From Phycisphaerae bacterium (GTDB lineage Bacteria; Planctomycetota; Phycisphaerae; UBA1845; Fen-1342): DNA of 9,950 nucleotides. Of this stretch, positions 5,297 through 9,950 are shown piece by piece. Both the position numbers and the translations under genes were made by a program. The stretch spans positions 4,783 through 14,732 of the forward strand of contig JALHOX010000056.1 of NCBI GenBank assembly GCA_022842805.1, in the 5' to 3' direction. The notes below the pieces were generated by a model. That model was not told the origin of the DNA and ran no database searches. It saw only the letters and a program-made list of their open reading frames with translations. Position 1 is the stretch's first letter. Each line of letters opens with the position of its first letter.

Positions 5297-7309
5297 ATGA
5301 TCGACCTCGCCGATGCATCGAATGTTCTCGCCCAGCGCATCTCGCGCGAGATCCTGCCCCACGTTCGCACTCCCGCGCAATACATCGGCGGCGAACTGAA
5401 CCAGATTGTGAAGCCGGGGGACTGGCGGAAGGCCGGGCTGCGTGTGGTGATCGGTTTTCCCGATGCCTACACGATCGGCATGTCCCACCTGGGTTGCCAG
5501 ATTCTCTACACGCTTGCGAACGAGACGCCGGGCGTCTGCGCGGAGCGAACCTATGCCCCGTGGTTCGACGCTGAGAAGATCATGCGCGAGCGCGGCATCC
5601 CGCTCTGGACCTGGGATACGCGTCAGCCGGTGAGCGAGGCGGATATCTTCGCGCTCTCGCTGCAATATGAGCTGTGCTTCACCACGCTGCTCAACATGCT
5701 CGATCTCGCGGGCATCCCGCTCCGCGCCGCCGACCGCAGCGACGACCACCCGTTGGTGATCGTCGGCGGGCCGCAGGCGGATAACCCCGAGCCGATGGCC
5801 GAGTTTCTCGATCTCGTGGTGATCGGCGACGGCGAAGTGGCGCTGGCCGCGATCCTCGCCGCCGTGAAGGAGTACAAGGCGCAGGGCATCGGTCGTCGGG
5901 CGATGGTTGCGCTTCTGGCACAGCGGTTTCCGTGGATTTATGCCCCGAATCTCTATGATGTGACTTATCACGCCGACGGGACCATCGCGGGCATGTTGCC
6001 GAAGATCGCGGGCTTGCCGACGCGCATCGAGCGCTGCAAGACGCCGGACTTCGATCGGGCGCCGTTTCCTCAGAAGCCGATGGTGCCGTGGGTGCCGGTC
6101 GTTCATGACCGCATCGGCATCGAGATCATGCGCGGTTGTCCGCAGGTCTGCCGGTTTTGCCACGCGGGCTATACGAAGCGCCCGCTGACTTATCGCACGG
6201 TCGAGCGGATTATTGAAATTGCGGAAGAGTCGTATGCGGCGACGGGGCACGACGAGATTTCGCTGCTGTCGCTGAGCACGGCGGACTATCCGCTGTTGCC
6301 GGAGCTGGCGAAGAAGCTGAACGAGCGCTTCGCGCCGCGGATGGTGAATCTGAGCTTTCCATCGCTGCGGGTGGACAAAATGTTGGCGCACATTCCGGCG
6401 ATGGCGGCCAACGTCCGCAAGAGCAGCATGACGATGGCGGTCGAAGCGGCGCGCGACGACATGCGCAAGGCAATTCGCAAGAAAGTGACCGACGGCAACC
6501 TGATCGAGGGCGTGCGGGCCGTTTACCGCGCCGGCTGGCGCAAGCTCAAGCTCTACTTCATGGCCGGCTTTCCCGGCGAACGCGACGAAGACATCACCGC
6601 GATCTGGCAGCTTTGCGAAGAGCTGAGCCGAGAGCGCTGGCGGATGGGGCTCGGTGCGCCGGCGGAGATCGTGGCCTCGGTCGGCTGGCTCGTGCCCAAG
6701 CCGTTTACGCCGCTGCAGTGGATGGCGCAGCAGCCCGCTTCGTATTACCAGCGTGTGCGCGACACGCTGCGGCAGATCAGCCGCGGCGAGATTCAGGTGA
6801 GCGGGAGTTATGCCGGAGCGGAGGATTGGGCCGAAGCGGAGAAGAGCGACGAAGCGACGAAGCGACGGAGCGACGGGGCGGACACTCCGCACGCTCCACT
6901 CGACACGCGGCCGCCTGAAGCGCCGCCGCGCAAGAAAAAGGGTCCAAAGCCGATCGTGACGATCCGCACGCACGACGCGCGGCGGTCTGTATTGGAAGCG
7001 GTGTTGTCGCGCGGCGACCGTCGGCTCGCGCCGGTGATTCTGGAGGCGTGGCGCTTGGGGGCCCGCTTCGACGGCTGGGACGATTCGTACAACGATTTGC
7101 GCTGGCAACAGGCCTACGCCGCTGCCGGCATCGACCCGGCGTGGTACGCCCATCGCGAGCGGCCGTTTGGCGAGGTTTTGCCGTGGTCGCACATCGGCCT
7201 GCACATGAGCCGCGAGTATCTCGAGCGGTCGTATGACGACATGTACCAGACCATTGGCGTCGCGAAGCCGGCGGCGCCGCGCAACATGACGCTGCCGGTG
7301 ATGGGGTAG
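5297..7309 (+). CDS. B12-binding-type radical SAM protein (TIGR03960-like)
   Basis: A 670-residue radical SAM protein. Residues about 45-185 form the N-terminal region typical of the TIGR03960 family: GFPDAYTIGMSHLGCQILY (53-71), PGVCAERTYAPW (78-89), SLQYELCFTTLLNML (121-135) and VIVGGPQADNPEP (154-166). The radical SAM core follows, with the [4Fe-4S] motif CPQVCRFC (C281, C285, C288), the expected CX3CX2C. The C-terminal part (about 560-655) keeps LEAVLSRGDRRLAPVILEAW and LPWSHI. The reaction is unknown for the family. In many bacteria a TIGR03936/DUF2344 partner is fused or adjacent; neither is present here. Between residues about 505 and 555 sits a charged, Pro-rich stretch (EKSDEATKRRSDGADTPHAP) encoded partly by an 8-bp tandem repeat, probably a linker insertion. 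The start is ATG 5297, with a modest AAAGG about seven bases upstream. An in-frame TTG at 5225 has no support from sequence similarity. Confidence 0.92.
   Translation: MIDLADASNVLAQRISREILPHVRTPAQYIGGELNQIVKPGDWRKAGLRVVIGFPDAYTIGMSHLGCQILYTLANETPGVCAERTYAPWFDAEKIMRERGIPLWTWDTRQPVSEADIFALSLQYELCFTTLLNMLDLAGIPLRAADRSDDHPLVIVGGPQADNPEPMAEFLDLVVIGDGEVALAAILAAVKEYKAQGIGRRAMVALLAQRFPWIYAPNLYDVTYHADGTIAGMLPKIAGLPTRIERCKTPDFDRAPFPQKPMVPWVPVVHDRIGIEIMRGCPQVCRFCHAGYTKRPLTYRTVERIIEIAEESYAATGHDEISLLSLSTADYPLLPELAKKLNERFAPRMVNLSFPSLRVDKMLAHIPAMAANVRKSSMTMAVEAARDDMRKAIRKKVTDGNLIEGVRAVYRAGWRKLKLYFMAGFPGERDEDITAIWQLCEELSRERWRMGLGAPAEIVASVGWLVPKPFTPLQWMAQQPASYYQRVRDTLRQISRGEIQVSGSYAGAEDWAEAEKSDEATKRRSDGADTPHAPLDTRPPEAPPRKKKGPKPIVTIRTHDARRSVLEAVLSRGDRRLAPVILEAWRLGARFDGWDDSYNDLRWQQAYAAAGIDPAWYAHRERPFGEVLPWSHIGLHMSREYLERSYDDMYQTIGVAKPAAPRNMTLPVMG
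6845..6876 (+). repeat. 8-bp tandem repeat inside the radical SAM gene
   Basis: Four head-to-tail octamers, AGCGACGA twice then AGCGACGG twice, fill 32 bases and encode the core of a polar linker (about residues 517-527). Because eight is not a multiple of three, gaining or losing one unit would shift the reading frame. Confidence 0.85.
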
Positions 7310-7370
7310 GGGCGGATTCTCGCTGCCGCCTCCGGGCGATCGGCGGCCCATCTGACACCCGAAAACGAAA

Positions 7371-7393
7371 AGCACCGCCCGGTGGGCGGTGCT
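7371..7393 (-). terminator. Intrinsic terminator of the recombinase operon
   Basis: A perfect 10-bp stem, AGCACCGCCC (7371-7380) and its reverse complement (7384-7393), with a three-base loop. Read on the minus strand the stem runs straight into TTTTCGTTTT, a good T-rich tail. It lies 41 bp after the recombinase stop codon. On the plus strand there is no T-run after the stem, so it serves the minus-strand operon. Confidence 0.85.
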
Positions 7394-7434
7394 GTCCGAG
7401 TGTCATCGAGATTCGACGCGGACCGCTGCGCGGT

Positions 7435-8376
7435 CTATTCGTCGTCCGCCTCTGCCACGGCGCTGCCGCCGGTATTGAGGTGGGTGTAGACCTGGGTGGT
7501 GCTCATGCTCTGGTGACCCAATAGCTCCTGCACGCTCTTGAGATCGGCGCCCTTGCTGAGCATGTGAGCGGCGAAGCTGTGACGCAGCGTGTGCGGGCTG
7601 ACCGAGAGGTCGAGGCCGGCGTCGACGAGATATTTGTCGAGCTTGCGGCGGACGCTGCGGGTGCTGAGCCGCTGGCCGTGCTTGTTGATGTAGAGGGCCT
7701 CGGCGTTGCCGGTTTCGCCGCGGGCGTCGCGGCGGCGCAGGTCGAGGTAGTGCAGCAGGCTCTGCGTGGCGCCGGGCGGGACGGGGATGCTGCGCTGCTT
7801 TTTGCCCTTGCCGCGGACCTGGACGGCGCTTTGGGTCAGGTCGATGTCGTTGACGTTGAGCGCCACGAGCTCGCTGACGCGCATGCCGGTGCAATAGAGC
7901 ATTTCGAGCATGCTGCGGTCGCGGGCGCCGAGCAGGGTGGTGGTGTCGGGGTTGCTCAGGAGCTTTTCGATCTGAGCGACATCCAGGCACTTCGGCAGGC
8001 GCTTGTCCTGCTTGGGGGTGCGGATGGGCTGGACCGGGTTGGCCGGCAGATAGCTGCGGCGGACCAGGAACTTGTAGAAGCTGCGGAGGGTCGCCAGCTT
8101 GCGGGCGACGGTGCTCTTGCAATAGTTCTTATCGCGCAGGTTGCCCAGGAAGTCCTTCACGCGGTCGGTGTCGACGCCGAGCAGCTTGCGGTTCACCTCT
8201 TCGCCGGTGAGGGCGAGGATGTGGGCGGCGCCGTTGGCGTTTCCGTTCGACCGGCTGAGATGCTGGACGAACTGCGCCAGGTCGGCGGCATAGCACTTGC
8301 TGGTGTGCGGCGAGAAGTGCCGCTCGGCCTGCAAGTAGTTAATGAACTGTTGAATGAGGCTGGCTTGTTCGCTCAT
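7435..8376 (-). CDS. xerC: Tyrosine recombinase, XerC/XerD type
   Basis: A 313-residue site-specific tyrosine recombinase that would cut and rejoin DNA through a 3'-phosphotyrosine. It most likely resolves chromosome dimers at a dif site. An N-terminal SAM-like DNA-binding domain occupies about 1-110 (LIQQFINYLQAERHFSPHT at 7-25, STVARKLATLRSFYKFL at 88-104). The catalytic domain holds the complete active site: R166 in CTGMRVSEL, K190 in VRGKGKKQR, H262 and R265 in HTLRH, H288 in LLGHQS and the nucleophile Y297 in TTQVYTHL. The N-terminal domain is slightly longer than in E. coli, with an Asn/Gly-rich segment near 42-55. ATG 8376 is chosen because the family N-terminus (MSEQ..) begins there; a GAAGG lies close upstream. 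In-frame ATG 8439 and GTG 8475 are possible, the latter overlapping the preceding gene by 11 bp. It is the last gene of a promoter-to-terminator unit. I cannot decide XerC versus XerD; an integron or phage integrase is unlikely, as no other mobile genes are present. Confidence 0.94.
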   Translation of the reverse strand: MSEQASLIQQFINYLQAERHFSPHTSKCYAADLAQFVQHLSRSNGNANGAAHILALTGEEVNRKLLGVDTDRVKDFLGNLRDKNYCKSTVARKLATLRSFYKFLVRRSYLPANPVQPIRTPKQDKRLPKCLDVAQIEKLLSNPDTTTLLGARDRSMLEMLYCTGMRVSELVALNVNDIDLTQSAVQVRGKGKKQRSIPVPPGATQSLLHYLDLRRRDARGETGNAEALYINKHGQRLSTRSVRRKLDKYLVDAGLDLSVSPHTLRHSFAAHMLSKGADLKSVQELLGHQSMSTTQVYTHLNTGGSAVAEADDE

Positions 8377-8464
8377 GGCGCCTTCACCCCGCCCGTATGC
8401 AAGATGAACCGCACTTCCACTGGCGTTGAATTCCAACATGGTCGGCCTGCCCGTCTCATCGAGT

Positions 8465-8668
8465 TCATGCGACACTCTGCACGCTGCGATCCAGCCGGCT
8501 GCCGAGCTGATAACTCAGCACGGCGGCGTCGAACCAGTCGAACGAACTCGCGGGATCGTTGGCGAGGTCCACCCACGTTGCGAGCAGCTCGTTTTCGCTG
8601 CCCGGCGTGTAGCGGAAGATGAAACGCTCACGACCCTTCACCAGACTGAACACTTCCTGTGCCGTCAT
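8465..8668 (-). CDS. Small 67-residue protein of unknown function
   Basis: I do not recognise this family. The 67-residue product is soluble-looking, with no signal peptide or membrane segment. It has a charged, aromatic N-terminal half (VKGRERFIFRYTPGSENELLATW, about 10-32) and a second part rich in Asp, Phe and Ser (SSFDWFDAAVLSYQLGSRLD, 41-60). The gene is well supported by its context. Its ATG at 8668 overlaps the stop of the preceding lipoprotein gene in an ATGA arrangement, which usually means translational coupling, and GAGG at 8676-8679 gives a Shine-Dalgarno site seven bases upstream. The open frame continues upstream to about 9397, but that part reads as Arg/Gly-rich shadow of the lipoprotein gene. 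An 88-bp gap separates it from the recombinase if that gene starts at 8376. It may act with the lipoprotein, or adjust expression or activity of the recombinase; neither is shown by the sequence. Confidence 0.72.
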   Translation of the reverse strand: MTAQEVFSLVKGRERFIFRYTPGSENELLATWVDLANDPASSFDWFDAAVLSYQLGSRLDRSVQSVA

Positions 8669-9387
8669 TGGTCTGCCTCGTTCGGTTGGCCGGCTTCCGT
8701 GCCGAATTGCACCCTTAGGATCGACCGAACCAGAGACCAAATCGAATAACGGACGTACAACTCCTGGGCTTGGACATACTTTCGCCAGCCGTGGGGACTG
8801 TCGTTTCCGTCGCGTCGTTTGCAAAATTCCTTGATTTCTCGGACGACACTCTGGTCGTCCGCGTTGAAGACCCGCTGCGCCTGGACCCGCGGCTCGGCGG
8901 CCGCGGCCGGCGCTGCTCCGCGCAGTTCCGGCGCTAGGACATCCGTTGCGCCGTACCACTGGACGATCAGCCCGACCGTGGGCGGATCGTAGGGTTGAAA
9001 CTCCGTGATCGCCGCCACCACTGTCGCATCGGCCCCGAACGCCGCCGACAGACGTAGCGCTTCCTCCGGGCTGTCGACCGTGCGCTTGCCCTCGCGGGCC
9101 AGGGCGGCGGTCGAGAGGTTGACCGGGACGACTGAGATGCCCTCGAACTGAGCCAGTTCGGAGGCCAGAAGATCGGTCATCCGGGCCGGGTCGAAGTCCT
9201 GGCTCGCCGAGAGGTTCAACACCGGGGCCACGACGACCGTGGCCGACGGCAAAAAGCCGACCTCCTGCGCCGTGCGTGATGAACGCGTCGAGGCGCAGCC
9301 CATCCCCATGGTTGATGCGATCAGCGAGAAGGTTAGAAACCATGAAAGCTGAGGGCCTTTCGCGGTGCGGCGTGGTTGGGAGCCCAT
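8665..9387 (-). CDS. Putative lipoprotein, possible LpoB/CsgG/TolB-N-like fold
   Basis: A 240-residue exported protein. The N-terminus has two Arg residues, a Lys, then a hydrophobic run (WFLTFSLIASTMGMG, 16-30) ending at Cys31. This is a loose lipobox, so lipidation is likely but not certain. Residues about 50-150 alternate strands and helices: VVVAPVLNLS (51-60), FDPARMTDLLASELAQF (65-81), ISVVPV (84-89), ALRLSAAFGADATVVAAITEF (110-130) and TVGLIVQWYG (137-146). That order recalls the periplasmic lipoproteins that build on the LpoB/CsgG/TolB N-terminal fold; this is inference by pattern, not a family match. An Ala/Pro-rich linker follows and then a charged C-terminal part (about 172-228). 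The start is ATG 9387, which sits about 22 bases after the predicted transcription start; no strong Shine-Dalgarno site is present. The stop codon overlaps the next gene's ATG. It could be an envelope-assembly accessory. Confidence 0.8.
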   Translation of the reverse strand: MGSQPRRTAKGPQLSWFLTFSLIASTMGMGCASTRSSRTAQEVGFLPSATVVVAPVLNLSASQDFDPARMTDLLASELAQFEGISVVPVNLSTAALAREGKRTVDSPEEALRLSAAFGADATVVAAITEFQPYDPPTVGLIVQWYGATDVLAPELRGAAPAAAAEPRVQAQRVFNADDQSVVREIKEFCKRRDGNDSPHGWRKYVQAQELYVRYSIWSLVRSILRVQFGTEAGQPNEADQ

Positions 9388-9415
9388 GCGCCGACAACGA
9401 CTTACCCGGCGACTG

Positions 9416-9444
9416 ATTCTAGGACGCAACCAAGCGTCATTCAA
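9416..9444 (-). promoter_or_regulatory. Sigma70-like promoter of the lipoprotein-recombinase operon
   Basis: On the minus strand, TTGAAT (9439-9444, four of six to consensus) and TAGAAT (9416-9421, five of six) are separated by exactly 17 bases. Transcription would start near 9409, leaving a leader of about 22 bases before ATG 9387. This is the best promoter in the window. Confidence 0.6.
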
Positions 9445-9450
9445 GCGCTG

Positions 9451-9468
9451 TTCGTAACCGGTTGCGAA
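9451..9468. promoter_or_regulatory. 18-bp imperfect palindrome upstream of the operon promoter
   Basis: TTCGTAACCGGTTGCGAA is a two-fold symmetric sequence with one mismatched pair (T/G at the fifth position from each end), so eight of nine pairs match. It sits six bases upstream of the -35 box, a position typical of activator sites but also usable by a repressor. Confidence 0.45.
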
Positions 9469-9492
9469 ATTGCAAGTGCTGGCACAGAGCAT

Positions 9493-9862
9493 AGTTACGC
9501 CTTTGGCGTCGAGTCCGGGGCGGGATATTTCCGAGTGCTGTTGTCGTCTAATCGTCAGCCGATAACAAGCAACGGGTCCGCCCTTTCTATCGACAGACGA
9601 GACACGTTTCCTCGATCACTCGCGAGGAATCGGGGTCGGCGAGGCCGCCGAACCTCATTTAGAGGGTTGCGGGGGCTCCGGGGCGTACTCGTGCCCGGCC
9701 AGAAACGACGGTTGACGACCGGCGATCGGCCCTGAATTTCGGACCGCCCGAATTGCGGGCTGCGCCGCGGTCTCTACCATTCCGCTCGCACTCGCACCGC
9801 GTGGGGGCGATGGCCAGCTCGAATCCGTCGATGAGATGGGTGACGGCTCAGGAGATGATCGG
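9493..9862. other. Gene-free 5' region of the TerC-family gene
   Basis: I see no convincing gene in this stretch; the open frames crossing it are Arg/Ser-rich and lack a supported start. It holds two small hairpins: TTCCTCG/CGAGGAA at 9608-9629 with an eight-base loop, and TCGGCG/CGCCGA at 9636-9651 with a four-base loop. Neither has a T-run. Weak promoter-like pairs are TTGACG (9712-9717), with no good -10, and TTGCGG (9753-9758) with TACCAT (9775-9780) at 16-bp spacing. I could not find the conserved loops of the yybP-ykoY manganese riboswitch, which precedes some TerC-family genes. Confidence 0.5.
9850..9854 (+). promoter_or_regulatory. Shine-Dalgarno site of the TerC-family gene
   Basis: AGGAG, eight bases before ATG 9863. 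It identifies the start of the truncated gene at the window edge. Confidence 0.75.
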
Positions 9863-9950
9863 ATGGATTTCAGCGCCCTGCTGACGACCGAAGGCCTGCT
9901 GGCATTGCTGACCCTGGCCTCGCTCGAGATCGTCCTTGGCATCGACAACA
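9863..9950 (+). CDS. TerC/Alx-family membrane protein, 5' part only
   Basis: The first 29 codons of a gene cut off by the window end. The translation begins MDFSALLTTEGLLALLTLAS and continues LEIVLGIDN. The E-I-V-L-G-I-D-N signature closing the first membrane helix is the hallmark of the TerC family. These are polytopic inner-membrane proteins; characterised members export manganese or other metal ions (Alx, MeeF/MeeY type) or take part in tellurite resistance. The start ATG at 9863 is backed by AGGAG with an eight-base spacer. It is transcribed away from the lipoprotein-recombinase operon, with a 475-bp gap between the two start codons. The family call is confident despite the short length; the exact subgroup (for example, whether CBS domains follow) lies outside the window. 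Confidence 0.85.
   Translation, partial: MDFSALLTTEGLLALLTLASLEIVLGIDN

Noticed and set aside
7325..7347. GCCGCC/GGCGGC hairpin after the radical SAM gene as its terminator.
   Set aside because: Only six pairs with an 11-base loop and no T-run; the adjacent stronger hairpin has its T-run on the other strand.
5216..7375. A 719-codon minus-strand open frame opposite the radical SAM gene.
   Set aside because: It is Arg/His/Pro-rich, has no recognisable domain, and covers a clear family gene; it is a shadow of high-GC coding sequence.
7564..8622. A 352-codon plus-strand open frame.
   Set aside because: It lies opposite the recombinase gene, whose full catalytic set is intact, and its Val/Ala/Gly/Glu-rich translation is typical of an antisense shadow.
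7435..9387. Recombinase operon as part of an integrative element.
   Set aside because: No excisionase, replication, transposase or phage genes, no flanking tRNA and no visible attachment repeats; the protein looks like a chromosomal XerC/D.
8465..9397. One 310-residue gene on the minus strand.
   Set aside because: Only its last 67 codons look like protein; the rest is a different frame of the lipoprotein gene.
9655..9948. A 97-codon minus-strand frame at the window end.
   Set aside because: It runs antisense to the start of the TerC-family gene and is Ser/Arg-rich without a supported start.
1..9950. CRISPR arrays, tRNA or rRNA genes, insertion-sequence ends.
   Set aside because: No regularly spaced repeats, no cloverleaf or rRNA-like sequence and no transposase were found on reading both strands.

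Overview
This is a GC-rich bacterial window that most resembles a planctomycete, probably a Phycisphaerae-type lineage. The main clue is a secreted protein ending in the paired GDxNxDG.VxxxDI dockerin-like tail that is very common in those genomes. It also carries internal NxxGxxxF-type repeats. The B12-binding-type radical SAM protein and the alanine- and arginine-rich proteins fit the same assignment. No rRNA, tRNA, CRISPR array, insertion sequence or phage gene is visible, so this looks like ordinary chromosomal backbone.

Layout. Positions 59-985 (+) hold a two-gene unit: a small acylphosphatase followed 24 bp later by a YigZ/IMPACT-family protein. It converges, with only 26 bp between stop codons, on a minus-strand secreted dockerin-tailed protein (1012-2568). 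A 175-bp gap then carries a strong intrinsic terminator (about 2648-2683). This terminator ends a second minus-strand unit made of an OPT-family membrane transporter (3283-5031) and, 23 bp downstream of it, a secreted DUF6265-like protein (2744-3259). A divergent 265-bp control region (5032-5296) contains a perfect 18-bp palindrome between candidate promoters for the transporter (-) and a TIGR03960-type radical SAM protein (+, 5297-7309).

Positions 7371-9444 form a self-contained minus-strand transcription unit. It has a sigma70-like promoter with 17-bp spacing (9416-9444), a putative lipoprotein (8665-9387), a 67-residue unknown protein joined to it by an ATGA overlap (8465-8668), a XerC/D-type tyrosine recombinase (7435-8376), and a hairpin terminator with a T-rich tail (7371-7393). 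An imperfect 18-bp palindrome sits just upstream of the -35 box. After about 475 bp without a convincing gene, a TerC-family membrane protein begins at 9863 (+) and runs off the window.

How the genes work together. Most are housekeeping or metabolic (acylphosphatase, YigZ, radical SAM, XerC/D, TerC), with one exported surface or extracellular protein and one peptide or metal-chelate transporter. The least described parts are the lipoprotein plus 67-residue pair co-transcribed with the recombinase, an 8-bp tandem repeat inside the radical SAM coding sequence, and the two palindromic candidate operators. I do not see a clear new defence or mobile system.
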